DNA of 64,000 bases from the NCBI GenBank assembly GCA_032158295.1, contig CM063261.1, forward strand, positions 1 to 64,000, read 5' to 3'. Positions 37,701 through 47,570 of this stretch are shown piece after piece. The DNA comes from Pycnopodia helianthoides (Eukaryota > Echinodermata > Asteroidea > Forcipulatida > Asteriidae). A program made the position numbers and the translations under genes. The notes below the pieces were generated by a model. It searched no databases, was not told the origin of the DNA, and worked only from the letters and a program-made list of their open reading frames with translations. The first letter of the stretch is position 1; each line of letters begins with the position of its first letter.

Positions 37701-40700
37701 GAACATTCCTTAAAGTAATTGGTACGTATGCCTACTGTTGATGAAATCAGTTTTCAAAACCATTTTAAATATCTTCAAATTAGGGAAATTGGGCTGTTAC
37801 TAATGCAGTCTCTGAGATTGGTTTTTGTGTAACACAAGAGAAAGGTTCATATAAAAAAAAACTCACCTGAGGTATCGATTCAGTTCATCATTGCTGCATT
37901 CTGACCAGAAGTGATTATTGTATGTTGAAATGACAACAGGTGCCATAATTGAGCCAAGATATGGATCATCTGTACACGAGTTTCCTGTTCCATCATGCTC
38001 CATACCAAACCTTCAAAAATGAAATAGTCACAGAAATGATGTCAAACAACACATATGTAATGTTAACATTTCCCACATACATGCCACTGTTTTCTTATGT
38101 TTGTGTTTGATATCGATTACAAATTCAGACCCGTAACCAGGATTTTTTTATTTATTTTTTTGGGGGGGGGGGGGGGCGAATGTGAAAGAAAAAGTACATC
38201 GGCGGGTTAGCACCGCCCGTCGCGCAGTTAACGCAGGGGGGAGTCCCTCAGAAGTTAGATTTTTTTGGGCCCCCCCCCCCCCCCCCGGTTACGAGTCTGA
38301 GACCATGTCTAGGCCAAGATGCATAGTTACTATGCGGACTTTTCTGTTTTCCATGGGGGGGGGGGCGGATTTTTGTTTCTTTGGGGGGGATTTTTTTTTG
38401 GGGGGGAGCAGCCTTTTTTTTGGGGGGGGGGGCGTACCCGCCCAATACGGTAGTATTAGTGAGTGGCAAATAAAGGGTTTTTTCAATATATAGTTATATC
38501 TCAGTGACTTCCAACACATACAACATTGTTGTCTGTTTGTACAACAGTAACAAAGAAAAATCTATTAATACATAAAAGAGCTTGCTATAAAAATGTCTTT
38601 GGTCATTCAAATTTATTTTTTATCAGCTCAGCTTTTGTCAACAGTACTAAAATATTAAAATAAAGTGACTGTGAGTTCCTTTAAAACACTTGTCCCTGAT
38701 AACTGTATAAATGATGACTTACACATGTCCCGCCTCGTGTGCGACCACAAAGGATGACAGGAGACCCTCATCTCGGGCAAGGGCACAGCTTCTTCTCATA
38801 TCACACATTCCAGTCACTGGAGCATAACCTTGATTGATAATTAAAACCATTTTAGTTTTGTGACTGTGATCATTGGCATGTATTGGGGGGGGAGCTTAAT
38901 ATCTGATGGGAGATTAGGAAGGGCATAAGGGCACGATTAGTTCAGAGTGTTACCAAAACACAAGAACTTATTGCATTCTTGAAACAGTCACAATTGTATC
39001 ATTTCATTACAACTAGTGGGTCAGACTCTTTCTTCAAAACATTTTCCATGTGGTATTTTCTGTGAACTCCCCACTGTGTCAATGTTATGTAGAGTATAAC
39101 TACATTGTAAAACTGTAACTAAGGGTGTCCCAGCAGAAAATGGCTAATTAAATACAAAGAGAATGTTTGAGATGAAAGAACACCAGAAATAAACCTCTAA
39201 TAACATTCTTACCTGCTGGTCCAAAATCTAATCTGGTAATAAACACAGCTAAATCATGGTGGTTTGCCTGGTTTTCAGCTCGCACAGTCTGTGTGGATGA
39301 CCAACGGCAGATATGAGCCAAACTTGCCTGTGCTTGACGCTCTACAACCATGCTGGCAGACTGAAAAAACAAAAATAAAGAGATCACATAATAAGGCCAT
39401 AAAGAATGACTAGTCGACAAATCAAAAATGAAACCTTCTGAACCTCCCACACATTATTTTAAATTTTCTTCCAGAATTTACAAAACAAGGTAAACAAATA
39501 AGAATGCCTGGGTGGTCCTTTCAGAACATTTTCTACATCACATAATAAAAGTTGGAATTGATTTATCAAAAATTTGTACTGGTTGACAGGAAAAGTACAT
39601 GTACTTTTAGGGGCCAATAAACCAGGAACCACTCATGATACAAAATGATTGTGATTCTTGTATTAGTCGCCATGAACATAACCTCCTCTTGTATACAATG
39701 ACTTATATAATTGATTATTTCTCTCCAAACACAAAGTCTTCGAAAAGTTGACAAACCTGTTCAGAGCTAAGAAGGATGATCCTGGATGCAGCAAACTGGA
39801 TATCGGTAAGCATTGAGTCGTGATGGTATGCCATATTTACCTAAATGATGATAACCATAGTGTGATGAAATATTGACTATATGCCAACTGATGGATTGAT
39901 TCAAAGATGACTGTGCTCTTGATCTATATGTACTTTGGTTTCCTTTTAAGAATGCCGTCAGTTTCTATATATTTTTGTTATTTGTCAAATAAATTAAAGT
40001 TATCATCTTGCACAGTCTGTACAGAAATATTTCCAGTGTTGTGATCAAAAGTTGTATTAAACAAGTTGTATTAAAGGGACACACCGGCTTACTGTTTACC
40101 TAATTTAGTGATGTTGAATCACAGACAATAATTTGTCGATGGTTGATGTAAAAAAAAAAATCATCAAAATGTCACGTAATTAACGAAAAATGTGAAAAAA
40201 CCAAAACGCGGTCAAAGGTCATACGTGACATTGTTTTAAGTAGACTAGTGATCTGTTTATTTATTATTTATAACAATGGCGAGGCATAAGGATCCAGTCT
40301 TCATATCCATCAAGCACAAATTCACGTGTAATTAAAAAAACCGACATAAACACAGTCCGATCCACACCGTGCAGCTATTCGTCGTCGTCCCGCCGCGTGT
40401 GTAGCGCAGGCATCACGTAACGTGACAATAGTTAGGGGATAAGAGCTAGGGCTACAGACTAAAACCCTCGTAAAACAAAACGTAATCAATGGTCTGGCTC
40501 CCTACCCCTCCACAGGCTCCGAGTTCATGCCTCCGTGGTTTGTCTCTCTGGCCCGGCGAGACACTGCACCGGCTGTGCGGGACATGCCCCCAAGGTTTAC
40601 CCGCTAGCTCCCCACACTGATGCGCCGTAAAACACGCTTCCGTGCACGGACTCTCTGAATGCGAATCTTACGTTCGATTTTTCATCATTATTTACAACTT

Positions 40701-43700
40701 GCATCCATAAACTGAATACATAGTCTTTTTCGCCAAATACTCATGAATAATTGTTTTTAAAAAAATACTTGAATTTGGTTCAGTTATTTACTTTTATAAC
40801 GCTGTAAGTAAAACTAATTCTGAAGATCACGTGACTTTTCAGAACCACATTTTGGTTCCGAAAAGTCACGTGACCTTCGTTTTTGGAAAAATGCTCAAAA
40901 ACAGCCAAATTTGATGGTTTCTTTTAAGAACCAATCTTCTCCATTTCAGGAAGACCTTTAGAATCATGTTTTAGTCTAATTTGTAGCCCAAATAGCCCAA
41001 CGAAGCCGTTGTGTACCTTTAAAGTTATCACTTCATTCTGAATGATATAGAGTCAATCTTTTATTATTATTTGTTTAAAGTTACACCTACAATAGTCAAC
41101 AATGTAAGAAGATAGGTCGGCACAGAGTCTATCCCATGAAAACTTGTCATGGAGTAGTCAGCAGTGAGAAGTGTCTCAACAAAATGTTTCTGTCCTGGGT
41201 CTCCTGCCCTACGTCTCTGACGTTCTGAACTTGAGAAAGGTTTTTGCTGGGATATGTTCCTCTCTGGGGTGTCATGGTGCAGGTCAAAGGTCACTAAAAC
41301 AAAATGAGATAACCATAATAGAAGCTCACAGTATACTGGCCTTGATCTCTATGCTCACTCTACATAACACAATCAGTAGTTGTAGTAGTAGTTTATAGTA
41401 AAGTGTACCTAAGGCTAGCCAGGCTTCCTTGGTTACCAATGATCTCATGTTGAACACATTTAAAGGAAACTGTTTGTCTCTAACCACCAACAAATACTGC
41501 CAGATGAGCCTGCAATAAGCAGTGGGTGTTTCCAAATTGGAAATACTTGATATCCTAAATAGGAGTAGAGGGTTTTAATCGAGGCAAAGGATTGATTAAC
41601 AATTCACAACCCCTGAATCTTAACCAGCATTATTTGTAACCATCACATATCTAATCAAGAAAATTTTGCAATTCAGCAACATGGAAGAGATCTTAATAAG
41701 GTAACACAGTTGTGGACACAATAGAATGTATTGTTACTACCAATTAACAAATCTTCAGCATAAACAACACAAGAATGTCTAAAGACACTGAAGAATACAT
41801 GCAACTTATAAGAAAATGACGTCTTACGATCTGTCATGAGTTTCGTTGACTCTAAGGTGAAGTCTTTGGTTCTATATATGATGTGAAGGTGACCATCCGA
41901 GATATTGGCCTTGGACTGACCAATGGTAGACACCAACGGTTCAATAATAAATTCTTCATCACCAGTTTTTATAAAACCACTCTGTAAAGTTAAGGGGAAA
42001 AAATAACAAGCGCAAACTATATTTTGTTGATTACATAAACGATAAAGCTATAACAAAAGTCAAGATTATACCACTTTTTAAGAATAAAAAGTTGAGGATA
42101 GCCACTGATGAACATTAATTTGTTTGAAAATAGAAATTGTTAACCTTTGAACTGCATATTATTTAATTTCAAATGTTTGCTTTCAGACAAAACATTTGTG
42201 CCAAAACAATCTTTTGTTTGTTCATAATGGAGGTCAAAATGAAACCAAAGAGAAAAGGCAAATAAAATGACCTACCAATCCATCACAATTACTAATAGCA
42301 ACTGATGATCCTGGGCTGTCATCCACACCACCAGAGTAGAAGCACAGTGTGTTAGGTCTGTAAACTTCCTTGGTACCATCTTCTTTATACAACTCAACCT
42401 TCATCTTGGGTGTAACAATAAATCGATTCCTGGTAACATTTAAACGGATCTGAACACCAAATGCATCCACTCGGAAGTGATGCTTGACCCCAAGGTTGTC
42501 ATCATTAAGAGCACTACGTCTGTAGCGTGATCGCCCATCTCTATTTAGAAGAGTGTCTCTCTTAGCACGCTCATAAACAGCTTTTTCCTCTTCTTTTGAA
42601 GTTGAAAGGTCATGACTTAAGAACCCCCATCTGGGGTTGACCTGTATGGCCTGACTACTTCATAATTTGAAAGTTTGGAGAGAAGATGATCTGTGTGATA
42701 GAACACAAATATTATTTCATTTTAAACACTTGAATTTAGTGGATACAAATTTATTTATGTGTAGATGCCATGAAATTTGGGAAAATTGTAGTGAAAACAG
42801 TTAGCCAAATTTAATCAGATTCTTGGTAAAACCTCTTGTTTTTATTACCTGTGAATTTCATCAAAGTGGTACCACTTTACCATGGGTAGGCACACACACC
42901 ATTGTGGGGACTTTTACACAATGGAACAAAGGTTCCCACAACGTTTTTTTGTGTTAAACTGGGTGCCCACAAGGGAATTTTTTAGAAAAGGGAATTAATA
43001 GAACAACAATAGGAAGTCCCCACAATGGTGTGTGCAAAAGACTTTGTGCATTTACAAAAACAACACACTTTTTCAAAGCTTTGGGCATATTATTTTAACT
43101 ATCGTTATTATTTTTGTAGAGGAATACTCTAAAAAGTGTATAAACATGTAACCTGTGCAGGCCCGCAACCAGGATTTATTTTTTTCGGGGGCGAATGTGA
43201 AAGAAAAAGTACATCGGCGGGTTAGCACCGCCCGTCGCGCAGCAACGCAGGGGGGAGTCCCTCAGAAGTTGGATTTGGGGGGGGGGCGTCCACCCCCCCC
43301 CCCCCCCCCCGGTTACGGGCCTGAGACCATGTCTAGGCCAAGATGCATAGTTACGATGCGGACTTTTCTGTTTTCGGGGGGGGGGGGGTTTCGGTTTTTT
43401 TTTTTCTTTGGGGGGGGGGAGCGGACTTTTTTACATTTTTTTATTTCGGGGGGGGGGGGGTTGCCGGGGTAGCCAGGGATTACACCCAAGTTTATTTTAC
43501 ATTCATGTACCTTACAGTACATGTTCTAGCATTAGATTGATACACAACTTCTACAAAGTTGCCAACATTAATGAAAGAAGTATTTGTTAGAGAGTATCTG
43601 AACCTACAATTCTTATTTAAACTTTTGGATAAAATTATTTTTCTGAAACTGCTTATAAGAGTTAAGTTGATGATAAGAGCTGGAGGTTGCTGTGATTACT

Positions 43701-46700
43701 GCTATGAGGACAATGTTATTGTACCTTCAACACTTCTTTAAGTATGCAGGGCTTTACATTACTGATAGAAATCCATTCACATGGTTCACTTCCTATTAGT
43801 ATTATACCTTCTAAAGAAATCTACATACAACAACAATACAAGTTAACTACTGGTTTATTAACTGTTCAACCGTAATTGCTGTTAAACAAGTCAGAAAGGT
43901 CACTACTTGTCTCTTCATGAAAGGTTTGTATCCTGTAAGAAGACTTGGTTACTTTGCAAAGAGTTGGTTGAAACCATTGCTGGGTTTTCAATTTTAGTGT
44001 ACTGTAGGTATTTAATGCACAACTCTTAGAGTTTGGCATTTTAGACATTTAAGTGTATTCAAGGACAAAATTACTACTGTATAGGGATACAATGACTGGT
44101 GGTAATGGTATGGGGATACAACAATGGATGATGAGAAATTATTGAAGTGTAATGTCAACGTGACACTTACAGTGTTTTTCCTGCAGTGGTAGATTGAAAG
44201 GAATACTGGCTCCTGACACCTGAAAGAAAAAACATCATTGATCAATAAAAACTTTACTTGTACATAACAACATTTCTGGTAAACTTTTGAGGAAAGTTCA
44301 AAATGTCTGTGTGATTAAAAAAATACCCTTTATAATAGTTGGTACAAAAATCTCTGAAGATAAATAATATCATCAACAGAATCTCATTGAGGATACTTAA
44401 TGTTAACCTTTTTCTTTTTCAAGGCCCATGAAGTGTAAAGAGAGAGAGAGAGATATGAGTTATACTCGTGATTAAACAAATTACATATTTCCTGATAAAA
44501 AAATCAAGATGCCTGATGCAAGGACAACATTTATTTAAATGAGTTCACATAAATTTACAGGCATTCCACTCAATCAATAACAGAATGAATAGCATTTTCT
44601 AAGAAACCTGGCGAAAGCTTTGAAAGTCAAGAGGACAAGTGAACAAAAAATAACTCCTCATTCAATCTCAATGGCTAGACAACTTAATCTATCAAAAAAC
44701 TCTCAGAACAAGCTGAAACACAAACGATTCCAACTTAAAATGAACTCTTCTTTTAGTTGTTAATATTTCCCATGGCAAATATTAAAGGAACATTACAGAA
44801 TTGGTTTTTGCTAATGAAACAGTTGCTGGCAGTGTAAGTACTTTATGTAATCCACCATATACATAAACTGACAAACCTGTAGAAGTTTGAGATTGATCGG
44901 CCATCTTGGTCACAAAAAAATAGTGAAAAACCGATTAAACATTTGCATGAAATCATATCTAGATTCAAAAAATGAATAAAATGCTCACTGAGCGATAAAC
45001 TCCAATCGGAAAACTAGTTTATTCATTTCTCATCAAATATGGCATTTCAGACAGAAATATTTCAAAGGATGTTTTCTACTATCATCATCATTAGACTGTG
45101 TAAGTTTTATGTAAATCTGTGATCAAAAAGTATATTTTACAAGTTTTTTTCTTACCAATTCTGTAATGTTCCTTTAAAAGAGAAATTACGTTATTGACAA
45201 AACAAGACTACTGATAAAAATTAAGCAAACTGCCTGACATAATGATAAAGGGAAACACTTAACATAGTTGGGATGTACAATATAAGGACTCTATCCAAAC
45301 CGATGTTGTGCTACTCCTTTAAAAGGAACAGTTGATCTAAAAATCCCATATAATTGGTACCAACATTAACAAGACTTCACCATCTTACTGTTTGTCTTAC
45401 CAGTAACTACAAGACACAATAGATCCCATTACATTGGATCATTTGAATAGTAGGCACTTTAAGAAAGGTCATTGACTGATCTTTGTTCACTATCTTGTCC
45501 TTGAAATGAAAGACCAAAGGATGGAAGGCCATACAAAATACATTCCATGATAAATGAAATGAAAGTCACAAGGAAATTGCAAGTTTTTGTGATCTAGGCC
45601 TATACATTACATTACCATGTATACCAGGTATAGATATTTGGTACTGCTTTTAATGTTTTTTACATGGTCTTATGACACAATTGTGTTAAGCAAACTTATT
45701 TATAGATAAGCACTATCCGTCTTCAAAATGACAATCCTTTTAAGACAAATTAGAGAATTGACAACCGTTTACTCAGTGGGAATTGATGTCAATATGTGAG
45801 GTAAGAGCTCACTGATTATAAACTTTATACTACTACCAAATTACAGGAGTTAACTTTTCTTTCAAAGACAATGATCAATGTATTTTTCCTGTAAATACTT
45901 TGGGAAATTAAGAATTCAACAACCTTTAAGGAACATTACAGAATTGGTTTTTGCTAACAAAACAGTTGCTGGCAGTGTAAGCACTTTATGTAATCCATCA
46001 TATACATAAACTGACAAACCTGAAGAAGTTTGAGATTGATCGGCCATGGGTCACAAGAAAATAGTGAAAAACCGATAACACATTTGCATGAAATCATATA
46101 GATTCAACAAATGAATAAAACGCTCACTGAGCGATAAACTCCAATCAGAAAATTAGTTTATTAATTTTTCATCAAATATGGCATTTCAGACAGAAATATT
46201 TCAAGGGATGTTTTCTACTATCATCATCATTAATTAGTCTGTGTAAGTTTTATGTAAATCTGTGATAAAAAAGTACATTTTCCAAGTTTTTTTCTTACCA
46301 ATTCTGTAATGTTCCTTTAAAAAGTAAATTGCATTTGGGAACACCCCAACCTTGCATGGCTCCACTTCTCCTGATACAAATGGTAGTCATTCAATCTAAT
46401 CAGGAACACATGGTTCTTGACAGGGAACCTTGTAGTTACATTTCTTTCAATTTGCGCAATGTTATTAAATGGCATTTTATAAAATCAAACCAGGGGTACA
46501 CAAGAGGTATGACAAGACAACATATATGTGATAAAGGCTGTTCAAAAACAATGACAAATTTCAAGATACAACTTTCAAAGAGTAACTACTGTATAGACGA
46601 TTTTTCACTAACTTTATATTTCCCCAATATGTCAACAGGTGGCTCGTTCTAAGAATTTATGTCACTAATCTTGTGTTATTTTTGTGTGGCATCATTTCTA

Positions 46701-47570
46701 AAACAAGACTTCCCCCACAACCAAAATCCTATATAACATCTCCCCAACTTTCACTCTTGGCTTTGACTACTCCTTTGACTTTCCCTTATTCCTTAGTGCA
46801 AGAGACTCGCCTCTCACATACCTACGAGCTAGGTCCAGCACCTCTATAACACTTGTATTGATACAAGTCACTTTATAATAAAATAAGATCACACCCTTTA
46901 TGTTGTTTCAAGTGTACTTTCTTCAGTGGTCATCACCTATAACACTCCTCCCTACTTGCACACTCAGGATTCCATTAACAGAGAAATTCATAAATTCTAG
47001 GAAACACCTGTTAATGTCTCACGTTATACATTTTGTTTTCATCCATGGATGGTCTCACTCACAATTCCATAATTTATCACCCTTTTTTAACATTCTGACA
47101 ATCTTTCTCATGTTTAAACTAAACCTTTTTTGGTTCTGCCTCCAAGATCAAACATTAATCGAATCCGCTAAAATTACAAATAATAATTTCCGATTCCACA
47201 TAAATGTAACTTTTGATATATTCAAACACAATCAATCCATTAGATTAGTATACTACTAAAAATAGTACTATTGTAAATGAAAGAAAAAACGTATAGCGAA
47301 TCCAGCAGTGTGACTTCACCAAACAAACGGGTATACCATGGGCCAGCACTGCCAGTGCACCGTACACGTTAATCCACGACTCCAATTATTACAGAGTACT
47401 ACAAGGGCACAGGTCCCTGCTTTGGTAATAAGTTTCTACACACAATCACTGAACAAGTTTATGAATAGTTTACTCACCGTTGTATCAGCAGTGAGATGTA
47501 AAACAATGACAGCTATTAACGATAGTTGCAGTTTGCTCCACGTAGTAAATACTTCATTACCAAACACCAT
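22472..47570 (-). CDS. ADAMTS2/3/14-like: Gene A: secreted ADAMTS metalloprotease, procollagen N-proteinase (ADAMTS2/3/14)-like, 23 exons
   Basis: Secreted zinc endopeptidase. In vertebrates the closest relatives remove the N-propeptide of fibrillar procollagens. I spliced 23 exons by GT-AG sites and reading frame, in transcript order: 47478-47570, 44171-44219, 42276-42690, 41828-41981, 41091-41293, 39757-39840, 39213-39360, 38723-38828, 37867-38010, 37278-37410, 30543-30656, 29786-29925, 29543-29606, 29034-29145, 28754-28887, 28286-28406, 27429-27509, 26951-27105, 26521-26731, 26237-26372, 24865-25465, 24566-24707, 22472-22701. All phases join except for one missing base in exon 3. The product is about 1256 residues: signal peptide, propeptide, furin site RQRRR (about 262-266), catalytic domain with HEAGHVFGMEHD (413-424) and Met-turn SIMAP (438-442), disintegrin-like, TSP1, Cys-rich, spacer, three more TSP1, PLAC. 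The order matches ADAMTS2/3/14, as do phrases such as [17 protein letters not shown] and HSWLPFE. The substrate is inferred from the family only. Confidence 0.93.
22851..24015. mobile_element. hAT-like non-autonomous element, 1.17 kb, with GAGACC repeats
   Basis: Flanked by 8-bp direct repeats CACACTAT (22843-22850, 24016-24023). Ends CAGTGTTGTAGTCGAGACC and, inverted, GTCTCGAGACC...CACAACACTG. Both ends carry degenerate tandem GAGACC/GTCCGAGACC units (22857-22945, 23876-23998). An 8-bp duplication and CAGTG-type ends fit the hAT superfamily. It sits in the last intron of gene A. Confidence 0.82.
24291..24342. repeat. Perfect 25-bp hairpin in the last intron of gene A
   Basis: AAATCTACACAGCAAAGTAG is followed after the AA centre by its exact complement; arms 24291-24315 and 24318-24342. 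A related TTTGCTGTATAGATTTT is at about 57545 in a gene B intron. Confidence 0.9.
24865..25465 (-). CDS. Gene A exon 21: Thr/Gln/Pro mucin-like repeat linker plus third TSP1 repeat
   Basis: The exon is 601 nt, far longer than its neighbours. The first half encodes tandem 11-residue units of the type [11 protein letters not shown], about six copies, rich in potential O-glycosylation sites. The second half encodes a TSP1 repeat ([20 protein letters not shown] ... NREPCPAFW). The junction into exon 22 (24566-24707) completes TSP1-4 ([17 protein letters not shown]). Vertebrate ADAMTS2/3/14 have no such linker; ADAMTS7/12 have a mucin insert between TSP1 blocks, but the rest of this protein is not of that type. 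The repeat is likely length-polymorphic. Confidence 0.88.
25165..25385. repeat. 33-bp coding minisatellite in gene A exon 21
   Basis: DNA of the [11 protein letters not shown] repeats. Units on the plus strand begin GGGTTGTTGTCGCAGGCTGT. Copies are nearly identical, suggesting recent expansion or conversion. Confidence 0.9.
27715..28200. repeat. Minisatellite in gene A intron 16
   Basis: About 14 degenerate units of 30-36 bp built on GATCAAGTTTCCTTGATGAA and GCTACT. It starts about 85 bp downstream of the exon 16 donor and is likely length-variable. Confidence 0.85.
29786..29925 (-). CDS. Gene A exon 12: end of disintegrin-like domain and first TSP1 repeat
   Basis: The acceptor is at 29926-29927, after which the frame reads [11 protein letters not shown], then the TSP1 start [15 protein letters not shown]. 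An alternative AG about 50 bases inside the exon gives the wrong phase. The repeat continues in exon 13 (29543-29606; [16 protein letters not shown]). Tryptophans and cysteines are placed as in the central TSP1 of ADAMTS2/3/14. Confidence 0.88.
33345..33610. repeat. Minisatellite, AATCTTG-TGAATCTTGGATC
   Basis: About eight units of 30-35 bp of the form TCTTGTCTGAATCTTGGATC plus TCTAGGAATTAAA, in intron 10 of gene A. Confidence 0.85.
34150..34632 (+). pseudogene. LINE 3' relic with (TAA)n tail
   Basis: A translation near 34203-34394 reads [20 protein letters not shown] and [11 protein letters not shown]. This resembles the conserved C-terminal part found after the reverse transcriptase in many invertebrate non-LTR retrotransposons ([21 protein letters not shown]). 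It then breaks by frame changes and ends with an AATAATAATAAT tail at about 34607-34632. A dead fragment in the 6.6-kb intron 10 of gene A. Confidence 0.7.
38126..38450. mobile_element. Poly-G-interrupted repeat, copy 1
   Basis: Begins CAGACCCGTAACCAGGA, contains GTACATCGGCGGGTTAGCAC and CGCAGGGGGGAGTCCCTCAG, then a poly-C tract, CCGGTTACGAGTCTGAGACC and several G runs. Lies in gene A intron 8. The sequence CAGACCCGTAACC is inverted at the CGGTTACGAGTCTG junction. Run lengths are probably unreliable. Confidence 0.65.
38723..38828 (-). CDS. Gene A exon 8: catalytic exon ending in zinc motif HEAGH
   Basis: Encodes [17 protein letters not shown]... through VVAHEAGH. The motif continues in exon 9 (37867-38010) as [13 protein letters not shown], followed by the Met-turn SIMAP. 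Three zinc-ligand histidines and the catalytic Glu are present. The intron splits the Val codon right after HEAGH, exactly as in gene B. Cysteines in GMC and RSC are both present, as in ADAMTS2. Confidence 0.95.
40075..41018. mobile_element. Larger TTAA-flanked element, AGGGACACACCGGCTT family
   Basis: About 944 bp in gene A intron 5. Ends AGGGACACACCGGCTT and AAGCCGTTGTGTACCT are inverted with few mismatches, bounded by TTAA (40071-40074, 41019-41022). The interior has a second inverted repeat around 40830-40880 (AAGTCACGTGAC motifs facing each other). No transposase frame. Confidence 0.8.
42276..42690 (-). CDS. Gene A exon 3: propeptide exon with a 1-nt frameshift
   Basis: Encodes most of the reprolysin-type propeptide ([10 protein letters not shown]..., [32 protein letters not shown]). 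It aligns with gene B exon 3 (59063-59481). The upstream part is open in one frame until a TAA next to 42620. The downstream part is open in the next frame from the same point, and the change sits at a run of five C (plus strand) at 42624-42628. One base is missing relative to the paralogue; the exon is 415 nt where 416 are needed to keep phase. Confidence 0.9.
42890..43035. mobile_element. 146-bp MITE with CACACACCATTGTGGGGA termini
   Basis: Terminal inverted repeats of about 23 bp (ACACACCATTGTGGGGACTT and its inverse) in gene A intron 2. No target duplication could be recognised. Confidence 0.7.
43158..43470. mobile_element. Poly-G-interrupted repeat, copy 2
   Basis: Close copy of the element at 38126 in the same orientation, in gene A intron 2. 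Here the ends read CAGGCCCGCAACC and GGTTACGGGCCTGAGACC; both halves of the inverted terminus changed together compared with copy 1. Confidence 0.65.
44786..45173 (+). mobile_element. TTAA-flanked MITE, AGGAACATTACAG family, copy 2
   Basis: Same ends and interior as copy 1, flanked by TTAA, in intron 1 of gene A (between exon 1 at 47478 and exon 2 at 44219). Confidence 0.88.
45930..46316 (+). mobile_element. TTAA-flanked MITE, AGGAACATTACAG family, copy 3
   Basis: Same family, in the same intron of gene A about 760 bp from copy 2 and in the same orientation. The left end lacks the first A of the terminus (TTAAGGAAC). Confidence 0.87.
47478..47570 (-). CDS. Gene A exon 1: signal peptide
   Basis: Thirty-one codons from the ATG at 47568-47570 ([13 protein letters not shown]...) through a hydrophobic core ([13 protein letters not shown]) to TADTT, then a GTGAGT donor. 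An upstream in-frame ATG near 47621 would add 17 mostly polar residues. I prefer the nearer start because it puts the hydrophobic core at normal signal-peptide depth. Exon 1 of gene B has the same role and also ends in phase 0. Confidence 0.8.

Noticed and set aside
38182..38519. Gly/Phe- and Pro/Lys-rich open frames
   Set aside because: They come from G and C homopolymer runs in a repeat element and also occur in the copy at 43.2-43.5 kb.
46329..47259. Two open frames of 107 and 119 codons on the plus strand in gene A intron 1
   Set aside because: No homology recognised; composition follows AT-rich intron sequence, and no coding signature is visible.
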